DNA from: Burkholderiaceae bacterium | GTDB lineage: Bacteria; Pseudomonadota; Gammaproteobacteria; Burkholderiales; Burkholderiaceae_C | Reading direction: 5' to 3' | Length of the DNA: 48,901 nt | NCBI GenBank assembly: GCA_024710165.1 | Contig: JANJVG010000147.1 | Location: 1 to 48,901 of the forward strand | Shown here: in pieces, positions 33,210 through 42,327 of the stretch | How positions within the stretch are numbered: the first letter of the stretch is position 1 | Layout of the letters: every line of letters begins with the position of its first letter | Made by a program: the position numbers and the translations under genes | Notes under the pieces: generated by a model | What the model saw: the letters and a program-made list of their open reading frames with translations, nothing else | Databases searched by the model: none | Told to the model about the DNA's origin: nothing

Positions 33210-34586
33210 ATGCACGACAACGCTCCGCCTTCTGCTGCCCCCGACACACCCCGCACCTCCTGGCTGCAGACCCTGCGGGTGTACCTGGAACCCGCCAGCC
33301 TGCGCATGCTCACGCTGGGGTTTTCTGCCGGTCTGCCACTGCTACTGGTGCTGGGCACGCTGAGCTTTCGCCTGCGCGAGGCAGGCGTTGACCGCAGCAC
33401 CATCGGGTATCTCAGCTGGGTGGGGCTGGCCTATGGCTTCAAATGGGTGTGGGCACCGCTGGTGGACCGCATGCCGCTGCCGCTGCTCGCCCGCCTGCTG
33501 GGGCGCCGACGGGGCTGGCTGCTGTTGTCGCAGGTTCTCATCGTGGCAGGACTGGTGGGCATGGCGCTGGCCGACCCGCGCCTGACACTGGGCCCCATCG
33601 TGTGGTGCGCGCTGGCCGTGGCCTTTGGTTCGGCCACGCAGGACATTGCGCTGGATGCCTTCCGCATCGAGTCGGCGGACGCCAACCACCAGGCGGCGCT
33701 GGCGGCCACCTACCAGACGGGCTACCGGCTGGCGATGATCTGGGCCGGTGCAGGGGTGCTGTGGATTGCCGCCCGCTCCGAAGTAGCGCCCGCGCTGGGG
33801 CAGGTGGTGGCGCAGGGCGCGGCAGCGTACCAGAACGGCGCCTGGCAAACAGCCTATCTGGTGATGGCTGCCTCGATGGCGGTCGGCATGGTCACGGTGC
33901 TGTTCTCACGCGAACCCCAGCCCGTGGCCCTGCCCCCGGCACGCAATGCCGCCGAATGGCTGCGCAGCGCGTTGATCGAGCCGTTTGCCGACTTTCTGCG
34001 CCGCTACGGCTGGCAGGCCGCGCTGATCCTGGCGCTGATCGCCGTCTACCGCATCAGCGACGTGGTGATGGGCATTATGGCGAACCCGTTCTATGTGGAC
34101 ATGGGCTTCACCAAGGACGAGGTGGCCGCCGTGACCAAGGTGTACGGCGTCATCATGACGCTGGCGGGGGCCTTCGTGGGTGGGGTGCTCTCCATGCGCT
34201 TTGGCGTGATGCGCATCCTGATGCTGGGCGCCGTGCTCAGTGCCTGCACCAATCTGCTGTTTGCCTGGCTGGCCGGACACGGACATGACGTTACAGCGTT
34301 GATCGCCGTGGTCTCGGCCGACAACCTGGCCAGCGGCATCGCCTCGGCGGCGTTCATTGCCTACCTGTCGAGCCTGACCAACGTGAGCTACTCGGCCACG
34401 CAATATGCGCTGTTCAGCTCCATGATGCTGTTGGCACCCAAGTTCGTGGCGGGCTTCTCGGGGGACTACGTCAACGCTTTTGGCTACGCGCAGTTCTTTA
34501 CGGCCACCGCCCTGCTGGGGGCCCCCGTGCTGGCGCTGGTATGGCTGGCTTCCAAAGCAAAAACAGCCACCAGCGCTTTACCATAA
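33210..34586 (+). CDS. ampG: AmpG-like muropeptide permease
   Basis: A 458-residue MFS-type permease matching AmpG, which brings GlcNAc-anhMurNAc peptides into the cytoplasm for cell-wall recycling and links to beta-lactamase induction. Seen: the N-terminal YLEPASLRMLTLGFSAGLPLLL block, the WVGLAYGFKWVWAPLVDR motif and FGSATQDIALDAFRIE, all characteristic. About twelve to fourteen helices. Only 31 bases separate it from the divergent M48 gene, so the promoters must overlap. The last codons and the stop lie inside repeat copy C, so the terminal residues are set by the repeat. Confidence 0.92.
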   Translation: MHDNAPPSAAPDTPRTSWLQTLRVYLEPASLRMLTLGFSAGLPLLLVLGTLSFRLREAGVDRSTIGYLSWVGLAYGFKWVWAPLVDRMPLPLLARLLGRRRGWLLLSQVLIVAGLVGMALADPRLTLGPIVWCALAVAFGSATQDIALDAFRIESADANHQAALAATYQTGYRLAMIWAGAGVLWIAARSEVAPALGQVVAQGAAAYQNGAWQTAYLVMAASMAVGMVTVLFSREPQPVALPPARNAAEWLRSALIEPFADFLRRYGWQAALILALIAVYRISDVVMGIMANPFYVDMGFTKDEVAAVTKVYGVIMTLAGAFVGGVLSMRFGVMRILMLGAVLSACTNLLFAWLAGHGHDVTALIAVVSADNLASGIASAAFIAYLSSLTNVSYSATQYALFSSMMLLAPKFVAGFSGDYVNAFGYAQFFTATALLGAPVLALVWLASKAKTATSALP

Positions 34587-34612
34587 AGCGCAAGCAGCTA
34601 TTATTTTAATAG
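34566..34612 (+). repeat. Dispersed hairpin repeat, copy C
   Basis: Third copy: GCCACCAGCGCTTTACC followed by ATAAAGCGCAAGCAG and a perfect 6-bp stem CTATTA-TTT-TAATAG (34598-34612). It aligns with copy B and copy D base for base over most of its length. It begins inside ampG and contains its TAA stop (34584-34586), and probably also serves as its 3' end. Confidence 0.75.
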
Positions 34613-34727
34613 TAATTAACTCCCATCGCATTCTGGCGTTTACCGGGGCTTTACCCTCGCGACATGGCGAGGTGACACCCTGGCGGCACCCTGCAACCTG
34701 GCCTTCAACCACCACGAAACTGACACC

Positions 34728-35444
34728 ATGGGCACCCCACTGCTGATGATCGAAGACGACACCCGCCTGGCGCAGATGGTGGGTGAGTACCTGGGCCAGT
34801 CGGGCATGCAGGTCACCCACCGGGGCGACGGCGCCAGCGGGCTGGCGCAGCTGCAAGGCACGGAGGGCGGCGCGCTGCCGGACCTGGTAATCCTCGATCT
34901 GATGCTGCCCGACATGGACGGGCTGGATGTGTGCCGCCGCATCCGCGCGCTGCCAGGGCCTGCCGCCCAGGTACCCGTGCTCATGCTCACCGCCAAGGGC
35001 GACCCGATGGACCGCATCATCGGCCTGGAAATCGGGGCCGACGATTATCTGCCCAAGCCCTTCGAACCACGCGAACTGCTGGCCCGCATCCGCGCCATCC
35101 TGCGCCGCCGCACCGACGGCGGGCAACCTGCCAACCCGGCGCTGCGTTTCGGCTCACTGGAAATCGACCGCGATGCACGCACCGTCACCGCAGCCGGTCA
35201 AGTGGCCGAACTGACCTCATACCAGTTCGATTTGCTGGTGGCCCTGGCTGAGCGCGCAGGCCGTGTGCTCACGCGTGACCAGATCATGGAAGCCGTGCGC
35301 GGGCGCGAACTGGAAGCATTCGACCGCTCCATCGACGTGCACATGGGCCGCATCCGCGCCGCCATCGAAATCGACCCCAAAAACCCGCGCCGCATTCTCA
35401 CCGTGCGCGGTGTGGGATACGTGTTTGCCAAGCAGCAAGATTGA
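34728..35444 (+). CDS. OmpR-family response regulator
   Basis: A 238-residue two-component regulator. The receiver domain has D10-D11, phosphoacceptor D57 (LVILDLMLPDMDG) and the switch lysine in DDYLPKPFEPREL. The C-terminal winged-helix DNA-binding domain (about 135-235) shows FDRSIDVHMGRIRAAIE and RTVRGVGYVF-like ending (ILTVRGVGYVFAKQQ). The cognate kinase gene begins 27 bases later. The signal and targets are unknown; envelope stress is a reasonable guess by similarity to RstA-type regulators. The leader from 34613 has no other gene. Confidence 0.92.
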   Translation: MGTPLLMIEDDTRLAQMVGEYLGQSGMQVTHRGDGASGLAQLQGTEGGALPDLVILDLMLPDMDGLDVCRRIRALPGPAAQVPVLMLTAKGDPMDRIIGLEIGADDYLPKPFEPRELLARIRAILRRRTDGGQPANPALRFGSLEIDRDARTVTAAGQVAELTSYQFDLLVALAERAGRVLTRDQIMEAVRGRELEAFDRSIDVHMGRIRAAIEIDPKNPRRILTVRGVGYVFAKQQD

Positions 35445-35471
35445 GTCGGAAACACCGCCCGAACGCACCCC

Positions 35472-36704
35472 ATGGCCAATCCATTTTCCCGCCGTCTGTA
35501 CCTGCGCATCTGGCTAGCCGTGGTCGGGGGCGTCGCGGTGCTTACGCTGGTGGTGGGCTGGGCCTGGCGGATGGCGGCCGAACAGAACGCGCAAAGCATC
35601 TCGCCCCCCTCCCGCGAACTGGTGCTGCGCAATGCGCAGGGCGACATCGTGGTGCGCGGCCTGGCCGCCCGCCAGCCGATGGTGCCGGGCGAAGGAGTGG
35701 AGTACCTCATCGAGGCCGACTCGGGCGAATCCTTCAGCCTGCAGATGGCACCGCGCCCACCCCGCACCGATCGCCCGGGCCGCACTGGCGCCGCAGCACC
35801 ACACAGTGCGGCGTTCTGGATGCGCCCCCCCTTTGGTTTCTTATGGATGCTGGCCATGGTGGGCATTGCCGTGGCCGTGGGCGTGTTCCCCATCATCCGG
35901 CGGCTGACACAGCGCCTGGTCGCACTCCAACGCAGCGTGCAGCGCTTTGGCGAAGGCGACCTCTCAGTGCGTGTCCCCACGCAAGGGCACGATGAAATCG
36001 CCGACCTGGCGCGCCAGTTCAATGCCGCCGCCGAGCGCATTGAAACCCTGGTGAAATCGCACAAATCCCTTCTGGCCAACGCATCGCACGAACTGCGCTC
36101 CCCTCTGACCCGTATCCGCATGGGACTGGAACTGATGAGCGGCCAACAACCCTCCCCTGCCTTCCGCGAAGAAATCCTGCGCAACATCGCCGAACTCGAC
36201 CAGTTGGTGGACGAAATTCTGCTGGCCAGCCGCCTGGATGCCCGCGAGGCAGACGTCGGGACGGTCGAGGAAGTCGATCTGGTGGGCCTCGCTGCCGAAG
36301 AATGCGCGCGCATTGACGCCGATCTGGAGGTGGACGCCACCGCCGAATCGCTGCAGGTGCAAGGGGTCTCGAAACTGCTGCGCCGTGCGTTGCGGAACCT
36401 GCTCGAAAACGCCCGCCGCTACAGCCAGGGCGAAGTTTCCGTGCGCATCCTGCGCCAGCACGGTCAGGCCGAGGTACGGGTGTGCGACCACGGCCCAGGG
36501 GTGCCTGTGGCACAGCGCGAACGCATCTTCGAACCCTTCTACCGGCTGCCCGGCGCCAGCGAACGCTCTGGCGGTGTGGGCCTGGGCCTGGCCCTGGTGC
36601 GCTCCATCGCCTCGGGGCACAGTGGCACCGTGCACTGTGAAGACCATGCGGGCGGGGGTGCGTGCTTTGTGCTGCGACTGCCCTTGTATCAGCAGCGCTC
36701 CTGA
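35472..36704 (+). CDS. Sensor histidine kinase partner
   Basis: A 410-residue inner-membrane kinase. TM1 spans about 13-33 and TM2 about 122-142, with a short periplasmic region of about 90 residues between them that includes a proline-rich segment (APRPPRTDRPGR). A HAMP domain (about 143-195), the dimerisation/phosphoacceptor helix with H206 in NASHELRSPLTRIR, and the ATPase domain with N box LRNLLENARRYS, G1 DHGPGVP and G2 GGVGLGLALV follow. It should phosphorylate the regulator encoded just upstream. The small sensor domain suggests an envelope signal. The identity of the ligand is not visible. Confidence 0.92.
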   Translation: MANPFSRRLYLRIWLAVVGGVAVLTLVVGWAWRMAAEQNAQSISPPSRELVLRNAQGDIVVRGLAARQPMVPGEGVEYLIEADSGESFSLQMAPRPPRTDRPGRTGAAAPHSAAFWMRPPFGFLWMLAMVGIAVAVGVFPIIRRLTQRLVALQRSVQRFGEGDLSVRVPTQGHDEIADLARQFNAAAERIETLVKSHKSLLANASHELRSPLTRIRMGLELMSGQQPSPAFREEILRNIAELDQLVDEILLASRLDAREADVGTVEEVDLVGLAAEECARIDADLEVDATAESLQVQGVSKLLRRALRNLLENARRYSQGEVSVRILRQHGQAEVRVCDHGPGVPVAQRERIFEPFYRLPGASERSGGVGLGLALVRSIASGHSGTVHCEDHAGGGACFVLRLPLYQQRS

Positions 36705-36762
36705 ATCTCCAGCACTCGCTTATCAGGACCGGAGACATCGGTTACAGAACGGATGCATCAAG

Positions 36763-37959
36763 TCAACCGTTTTCACATCCGCCCTCGCACCTGGCTTTCA
36801 AACGCTCCGCGCCCAATACCGCCAGCACCGTCACAACGAAAGTGTGAATGAGCCCCTGCTGTAAGGACCCTGTGAACAAACCCACCCCAGCCGTCACTCC
36901 CAGCAAAATGAGGTAATACGGCCAGACACGCCTGTCCGCACGCATCCAGCGCGTCACTGCAGCAAGCGCTGCCAGACAGGCCAAAAGGCCCAGAAAACCC
37001 GTCTCCATGACCACCTGCACCCCTTGTTGGTGGTAGTGCCGAATGACGGCAAAGTGCGCGGCAATCGGGGAATAGCGCTCCACAAGTGCTCTGGATGTCC
37101 CTGCGCCAAAGCCGATCCAAGGCGAATCCGGCAATGCTTTCCATGCCACGTGGTAGAGCCCGATCCGATTACCCACCGAACTGCCAACAGCTGCGGCAGA
37201 GTCTTGCTGGTAATGCTGCATCTCCTGCCAAGCCTGCAACATTCTGGGCACCAATACCTGCGCCAGGCAGCCCGCAAGCGCAATCCCGCAAACCACGACA
37301 CCTACATGCCAGCGTAGCGACTTCTTGCTGCGCCACAGAAAAGCCATGCAAAGAAGCGTCAATCCAAAGCCCATCACGACAATGTGCGACCGCCCTCCCG
37401 CTGCGATCACAGGACAGACCGCCATCAGAACCCAAAGCGTATTGCGCCAGCTGGGCATACGCTGCCAAAGCCATCCCATCCACAGTGCAAACACGGTCGC
37501 CAGCTGCCCAAGAACGCCCGGGTTCTGGGCTCCCGCCTCCAAGCGGATCAAGGGATGGAGTTCAATGCCATTGCGCCACCAGAACCACAGCGCCCATCCG
37601 AACAATCCAACGATGGCGATGCGCACACCCAGCAGCATGGCATCCAGCGGCTCTCGAGCCCTGGAAAAGAGCACTACCAACGGCACCCAAAGTAAAAAAT
37701 GAAGGTGATTGACCGCGGAATCCAGCGTATCGGCTGGAGCGATTGACCAGAACCACGATGCGCCCTTGAGCAAGACAATGGATCCAATAGCCAACGCACA
37801 TAGCCAGAATCCGGTGCACGGCACACCCCCGTACCCCAGAGGAGTCCCACAGCGAACCCAAAACACGATTGCAGCCAACGTGCTGATAAACAAACTGAGC
37901 TCGCCGGCCAGCGGAATGGTCAGCATGGATGCAAAGAACCACGCAATCCAGGCGTCCAT
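36763..37959 (-). CDS. O-antigen ligase-like membrane protein
   Basis: A 398-residue polytopic protein with about ten or more hydrophobic helices and a large periplasmic loop (roughly residues 240-310), the architecture of WaaL/Wzy-type O-antigen ligases and polymerases. The loop holds WKALPDSPWIGFGAGTSRAL and conserved Arg/His residues (IRHYHQQGVQ). WaaL joins O-antigen to lipid A-core at the periplasmic face. The start is uncertain: ATG 37959 gives a clean first helix, with an ATG at 38025 and a GTG at 38043 as alternatives; none has a good Shine-Dalgarno. The DNA is visibly less G+C-rich than the neighbours. It follows the FkbM gene by 109 bases, same strand. Confidence 0.75.
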   Translation of the reverse strand: MDAWIAWFFASMLTIPLAGELSLFISTLAAIVFWVRCGTPLGYGGVPCTGFWLCALAIGSIVLLKGASWFWSIAPADTLDSAVNHLHFLLWVPLVVLFSRAREPLDAMLLGVRIAIVGLFGWALWFWWRNGIELHPLIRLEAGAQNPGVLGQLATVFALWMGWLWQRMPSWRNTLWVLMAVCPVIAAGGRSHIVVMGFGLTLLCMAFLWRSKKSLRWHVGVVVCGIALAGCLAQVLVPRMLQAWQEMQHYQQDSAAAVGSSVGNRIGLYHVAWKALPDSPWIGFGAGTSRALVERYSPIAAHFAVIRHYHQQGVQVVMETGFLGLLACLAALAAVTRWMRADRRVWPYYLILLGVTAGVGLFTGSLQQGLIHTFVVTVLAVLGAERLKARCEGGCENG

Positions 37960-38068
37960 GGCGTGACTCTGGCGCACAACGGCCCCCGGGCACTTCAACG
38001 ACCCTCGGGCTCCAGGAATGTTCATTGCACGTTCAAGCAGCACACGCAGGGAAACGCATTGAGCATCA

Positions 38069-39043
38069 TCACCTCACAGGCACGGGGAAAATTGCGCTCC
38101 AATCCAGTCCCAGCGCCTCCGGGACCAGCAACACGCAGGGAAGATGCCGCGCGTTGGCCGCCTCACCCGAAAGCTTTTGTACAAAAACCGGGTTGCCGCC
38201 CGCTCGCGCGGCGGACCACAGGCGGGACACCCCACCGCGACAGGCCGGATCGCCACGAACGACCTGCCAAGCTTCGTAGGCTACACCGGTCTGGCGCATC
38301 CTGTTCAGCACAGCCGGCAGGTTGCCCTTGTCCACTTCCACCTGAATCACCGGTGCATGGCGCCGAATGGTCTGCAAGGCACCCTGCAAGGCGGCGATTT
38401 CATGGCCTTCAATGTCAAACTTGATGAAGGAGACATCCTGCACATCAAGCCGTTGCATCAGTGCATCGAGTGAGACGGCTGGCACGATGGTGCCAGCGCC
38501 CTGACTGGTATCGGCCTCCTGGCTGACCCGCGCATGTCCGAGATTACCGTGGCGCTCCATGTGCAGCCGCACCTCGCCCTCGCGATCCGAGATGGCGGCA
38601 CACACCACGGTGGACTTGCCCTCCATGCCGTTCCAGGACAGGTTGGCGCGGGCGACGTGGGCATAACTCTGCACGGCATCCACCGCCACCACCCCCCCAA
38701 AGTCCGGGCCCAACTCCACACTGTAGTTGCCGATGTGGCACCCCAGATCGACCATGGTGCTGCGCGCCAACCGATCCGTACCCAGCCCGGCGTGACACAC
38801 CTGTCGCGCCACCGCGATCTCCTCGGCTTCGAAAGAGCCGAATTTGGCGGTGTACCCGCTGACGTAGTCACCCGGCATCACGAAGTAGCGCCGGTGCTGA
38901 CGCCCCTGCAGGAAAAAACGCCCCCATCGCTCCAGCAGCGGATGCAGAAGCTTGAACCAGTACACCTTGAACGGAACCCTCAGCCCGGTATCGATGGGCT
39001 TATTTGCGCCATCTTTGCCTGCGACTGCCCGACCCTTGACCAC
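38069..39043 (-). CDS. FkbM family methyltransferase
   Basis: A 324-residue SAM-dependent methyltransferase of the FkbM family. The SAM-binding motif I is VDLGCHIGNYS (98-108), and the family's FIKFDIEGHE is at 206-215. FkbM proteins O-methylate sugars or polyketides and are common in surface-polysaccharide loci. The GTG at 39043 is favoured because AGAGGAG lies just ahead and it starts after the zinc-finger gene; the longer frame would read through that gene. With the O-antigen-ligase-like gene downstream this suggests modification of LPS or another glycan. The target is inferred. Confidence 0.85.
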   Translation of the reverse strand: MVKGRAVAGKDGANKPIDTGLRVPFKVYWFKLLHPLLERWGRFFLQGRQHRRYFVMPGDYVSGYTAKFGSFEAEEIAVARQVCHAGLGTDRLARSTMVDLGCHIGNYSVELGPDFGGVVAVDAVQSYAHVARANLSWNGMEGKSTVVCAAISDREGEVRLHMERHGNLGHARVSQEADTSQGAGTIVPAVSLDALMQRLDVQDVSFIKFDIEGHEIAALQGALQTIRRHAPVIQVEVDKGNLPAVLNRMRQTGVAYEAWQVVRGDPACRGGVSRLWSAARAGGNPVFVQKLSGEAANARHLPCVLLVPEALGLDWSAIFPVPVR

Positions 39044-39057
39044 AGGCTCCTCTGCGC

Positions 39058-39264
39058 TCAATGGGCGCCCCTGACAACCTCTCCTGCCTTGAGGCGGTAC
39101 ACCGTGCCGCAATACGGGCACTTGGCTTCTCCAGTGTGCGCGACATCCAGGTACACCCGGGGATGGGTGTTCCACAACTGCATGTTTGCCTTCGGGCTGG
39201 GGCAGTGCACGCCCCCTTGGTGGTTGAGATCTTTGGCCTGCAATTCAACAACGGCTTGGGACAT
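39058..39264 (-). CDS. Small zinc-finger protein (NDUFS6-like)
   Basis: A 68-residue protein of the zf-CHCC family, related to the mitochondrial complex I subunit NDUFS6. The metal ligands are C21, H34, C49 and C52 within HCPSPKANMQLWNTHPRVYL and TGEAKCPYCGTVYRL. The role in bacteria is unknown; a zinc structural role is expected. It lies three bases after ilvE and 14 bases before the FkbM start, so all are cotranscribed. Pairing with ilvE is common in betaproteobacteria as far as I recall. Confidence 0.9.
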   Translation of the reverse strand: MSQAVVELQAKDLNHQGGVHCPSPKANMQLWNTHPRVYLDVAHTGEAKCPYCGTVYRLKAGEVVRGAH

Positions 39265-39267
39265 GAT

Positions 39268-40206
39268 TCAGACCTTGGTGAGCCAGTGAGCGTATTTCGG
39301 GTTGCGGCCATTGACGATGTCAAAGAACGCACTCTGGATTTTTTCGGTGATGGGGCCCCGGCTGCCGCTGCCGATCTCGATGCGGTCGAGTTCGCGGATG
39401 GGCGTGACCTCAGCGGCCGTGCCGGTGAAGAACGCCTCATCGGCGATGTATACCTCGTCGCGCGTGATGCGCTTTTGCACAATCTCCAGCCCCAGATCCT
39501 TGGCGATGTGAAACACGGTGTTACGCGTGATGCCGTTCAGTGCGCCGGCCGACAGGTCGGGTGTGTAGATCACACCACCCTTGATGACGAAGATGTTTTC
39601 TCCCGCGCCTTCGGACACGAACCCCGAGCTGTCGAGCAGCAGCGCCTCGTCATAGCCCTCGTCCGTGGCCTCCATGTTGGCCAGGATGGAGTTCGTGTAG
39701 TTGCTCACGGCCTTGGCCTGCGTCATGGTGATATTGACGTGGTGGCGCGTGTAGCTGCTGGTCTTGACGCGGATGCCGCGCTTCATGCCCTCCTCGCCCA
39801 GGTAGGCGCCCCAGGCCCAGGCAGCGACCATCAGGTGGATGGTGTTGCCCTTGGGCGAGACACCCAGCTTCTGCGAGCCGATCCAGGTCAGGGGGCGCAG
39901 GTAGCACGATTCAAGTTTGTTTTCGCGCACCACGGCTTTCTGTGCCTCGTTCGCCTCTTCCTGGGTGAACGGGATCTTCATGCGCAGGATTTTGGCGCTG
40001 TTGAACAGGCGCTCGGTGTGCTCTTCAAGGCGGAAAATCGCCGTGCCGTTCACCGTGTTGTACGCGCGAACGCCTTCGAAGGCGCCGCAGCCGTAATGCA
40101 GCGTGTGGGTCAACACGTGGATCTTTGCGTCACGCCAGTCGACCATCTGGCCGTCCATCCAGATCTTGCCGTCGCGATCGGCCATCGAGGGAACTACGGG
40201 GCTCAT
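39268..40206 (-). CDS. ilvE: Branched-chain amino acid aminotransferase
   Basis: A 312-residue PLP enzyme (fold IV) for the last step of Leu, Ile and Val synthesis and the first step of their breakdown. The PLP lysine lies in TQAKAVSNYTNSILANM, followed by SEGAGENIFVIKGG, the IlvE signature. A GDG-type N-terminal DGQMVDWRDAKIHVLTHTLH is normal. The ATG has AAGGA about eight bases upstream. It is the first gene of the ilvE-zinc-finger-FkbM-ligase run on the minus strand. Confidence 0.95.
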   Translation of the reverse strand: MSPVVPSMADRDGKIWMDGQMVDWRDAKIHVLTHTLHYGCGAFEGVRAYNTVNGTAIFRLEEHTERLFNSAKILRMKIPFTQEEANEAQKAVVRENKLESCYLRPLTWIGSQKLGVSPKGNTIHLMVAAWAWGAYLGEEGMKRGIRVKTSSYTRHHVNITMTQAKAVSNYTNSILANMEATDEGYDEALLLDSSGFVSEGAGENIFVIKGGVIYTPDLSAGALNGITRNTVFHIAKDLGLEIVQKRITRDEVYIADEAFFTGTAAEVTPIRELDRIEIGSGSRGPITEKIQSAFFDIVNGRNPKYAHWLTKV

Positions 40207-40265
40207 GGGGTTCCTTTGGGTTGCAGGGTTTGCATAGCCCCTGATTTTACGGCGCTACAGGGCGC

Positions 40266-40661
40266 CTAGCCGGTCTGTGGCCGCACCAGCGTCCAGGTGG
40301 TCAGGCGGCCCTGCCGAAACTCACAGGTGACATGAGAGCCACCGGCGTCGGTCCAGCAGTACAACTCAGGCTGCACACTTTCCGGCGACTGCAGCGCTCC
40401 CAGGGAGCGGGTCATCGCCACCACATGCATGAGCGTCACCCCGACGCGCAGCCTGGCATTGAGCATCACGGCACTGTCGACATGCCCGATGGGACGGTCG
40501 GCCGCCCTTTTCAGTACCGTCATCAGGCGCGTGAAATGCAGCAGCACCCACATCACCAGCAGCGACGCCATACCCGCCACGCCCATCCACCCGTAAGCCC
40601 GGTAGGACGCCACCACCATGACCGCGCCCACCAAGGGCACCCATACATTTCGCCAGTTCAT
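40266..40661 (-). CDS. Two-helix membrane protein, unassigned
   Basis: A 131-residue protein with two adjacent N-terminal membrane helices (about 8-24 and 28-43) and a soluble C-terminal part of about 85 residues that contains LYCWTDAGGSHVTCEF with two cysteines. I do not recognise the family. The soluble part probably faces the cytoplasm if the loop between the helices is periplasmic. It lies between radA (56 bases upstream) and ilvE (59 bases downstream), same strand, possibly in one transcript. Confidence 0.65.
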   Translation of the reverse strand: MNWRNVWVPLVGAVMVVASYRAYGWMGVAGMASLLVMWVLLHFTRLMTVLKRAADRPIGHVDSAVMLNARLRVGVTLMHVVAMTRSLGALQSPESVQPELYCWTDAGGSHVTCEFRQGRLTTWTLVRPQTG

Positions 40662-40717
40662 GCGTAGATTGTCTTACGCCGGACACCACCGGCCGTCGTG
40701 GAAAGCACTTACGACTC

Positions 40718-42097
40718 TCAGGCAAGGCCGCGAACCACGTCCATCGCCTCCTCGATGCGCTCGACCGGGTGGATTTCCAGGCCCTGAATGGACTGCCGGG
40801 GGGCGTTGGACTTGGGTACCACCGCGACCGTGAAACCCAGCTTGGCGGCTTCCTTGAGCCGCTCCTGCCCTCGTGGCGCGGGTCGAACCTCTCCCGCCAG
40901 TCCCACCTCGCCGAAGGCAATGAATCCCTTGGGCAAGGCCCGGCCGCGCAGACTCGAGGTGATGGCCAGCATGACGGCCAGGTCGGCTGCAGGTTCGCTG
41001 ATACGCACGCCCCCCACGGCATTCACAAACACATCCTGATCGGCGCAGGCCACCCCGGCATGGCGGTGCAACACGGCCAGCAACATGGCCAGCCGGTCGC
41101 GGTCCAACCCGACGGACAGGCGGCGCGGGGTGGCGCCCCCCCCATCGACCAGCGCCTGGATCTCGACCAGCAGGGGGCGCGTGCCCTCCAGCGTCACAAG
41201 CACACAGCTGCCTGGAACAGGCTCGCTGTGCTGGCTCAGGAAGATGGCGCTCGGGTTGGTGACCCCCTTGAGGCCACGCTCGGTCATGGCAAAGACGCCG
41301 ATTTCATTTACGGCGCCAAAGCGGTTCTTGATGGCCCGAACGAGGCGGAAGCTCGAATGCGTGTCCCCCTCGAAGTACAGCACCGTGTCCACCATGTGCT
41401 CCAGCACACGTGGCCCGGCCAGGGCTCCTTCTTTCGTGACGTGACCCACCAGAACGATAGCCACGCCCGAGGCCTTGGCCGCTCGGGTCAGGTGCGCCGC
41501 GCACTCGCGCACCTGGGCCACGGAGCCCGGTGCCGAAGTAAGCTGATCGGAGAACACCGTCTGAATGGAATCAATGACCGCCACCGCTGGTTGCGTGGCG
41601 TCGATGGTTGCCAGAATTTTTTCCAGCTGGATTTCTGCCAGCACGTTTACCTGGCTGTGATCCAGCCCCAGACGTCGGGAACGCAATGCCACCTGTGCGC
41701 CACTCTCCTCGCCCGTGACATAGAGGGTGGGAAGCCCCGTGCGTTGCAGTGCATCCAGCGCCTGCAGCAACAGGGTCGACTTGCCGATGCCCGGATCCCC
41801 CCCGATCAGCACTACCCCTCCTTCCACAATGCCGCCACCAAGCACACGGTCGAGCTCATCCAAACCGCTTGGGGTGCGTGCAACGTCCATGGCCTCGATA
41901 GCCGACAACGGGGCTACCGGCTGCGCCATGTTGAGTCCGGCAAACTGCGCACCGGCATAACGGTTTTTTCCACCGCCGCCCTCGGGCAGCGTTTCAGTCA
42001 GCGTGTTCCAGGCGTTGCAGTGCGGGCACTTGCCCAGCCACTTGGGCGTGCTGCCACCACATTCGGTGCAGGAAAAAATGGTTTTTTCTTTGGACAT
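40718..42097 (-). CDS. radA: DNA repair protein RadA (Sms)
   Basis: A 458-residue hexameric helicase-like protein that helps process branched recombination intermediates. Seen: zinc finger C10, C13, C24 and C27 (CTECGGSTPKWLGKCPHC); Walker A GGDPGIGKST (99-108); the RadA signature KNRFG (257-261); and the C-terminal Lon-protease-like domain (about 280-450). The ATG at 42097 is right for the zinc finger; the longer frame is not. An intrinsic terminator (42147-42171) separates it from the genes upstream, so it has its own promoter in the 50 bases between or inside that region. Confidence 0.96.
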   Translation of the reverse strand: MSKEKTIFSCTECGGSTPKWLGKCPHCNAWNTLTETLPEGGGGKNRYAGAQFAGLNMAQPVAPLSAIEAMDVARTPSGLDELDRVLGGGIVEGGVVLIGGDPGIGKSTLLLQALDALQRTGLPTLYVTGEESGAQVALRSRRLGLDHSQVNVLAEIQLEKILATIDATQPAVAVIDSIQTVFSDQLTSAPGSVAQVRECAAHLTRAAKASGVAIVLVGHVTKEGALAGPRVLEHMVDTVLYFEGDTHSSFRLVRAIKNRFGAVNEIGVFAMTERGLKGVTNPSAIFLSQHSEPVPGSCVLVTLEGTRPLLVEIQALVDGGGATPRRLSVGLDRDRLAMLLAVLHRHAGVACADQDVFVNAVGGVRISEPAADLAVMLAITSSLRGRALPKGFIAFGEVGLAGEVRPAPRGQERLKEAAKLGFTVAVVPKSNAPRQSIQGLEIHPVERIEEAMDVVRGLA

Positions 42098-42146
42098 GGG
42101 AACGGGCGAAACGGGAGCCAGCCCACTATAGCGGCACCCCGGAAAG

Positions 42147-42171
42147 CAAAAACCCGTCACACGGACGGGTT
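42147..42171 (-). terminator. Intrinsic terminator upstream of radA
   Basis: On the minus strand a perfect 8-bp stem AACCCGTC/GACGGGTT with a 5-base loop runs into TTTGCTTT, making five consecutive T residues at the foot. It lies 28 bases after the stop of the small ORF at 42199 and stops the RNase-barstar-small-ORF transcript before radA. Confidence 0.75.
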
Positions 42172-42198
42172 GATGCAGGAGGAGGGAAAGCCTCAGGC

Positions 42199-42327
42199 TC
42201 AGGCTGCGGTGAGCCAGTAGCCCGAATTGAAAGGGCTGCTCATGCGCAGCGCCAGCGGAGAGATGTCCACCAGCTTGTCGGTGGGCATCTTCTCGGTCAT
42301 TTCGGTACCGAGTTCAATACCCTGCAC
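42199..42327 (-). CDS. Possible small ORF ahead of the terminator
   Basis: A reading frame of about 42 codons ends in TGA at 42199-42201 and can start at GTG 42327, or as 34 codons at ATG 42300. The sequence (MTEKMPTDKLVDISPLALRM from residue 10, ending FNSGYWLTAA) looks like protein: balanced composition, a plausible amphipathic segment and no rare-codon clustering. The frame stays open in-frame back to a TGA near 42464, about 45 further codons without a normal start, so it may be the end of a decayed longer gene. There is no clear Shine-Dalgarno. It is followed by an intrinsic terminator, which supports a real 3' gene end. No family recognised. Confidence 0.4.
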   Translation of the reverse strand: MQGIELGTEMTEKMPTDKLVDISPLALRMSSPFNSGYWLTAA

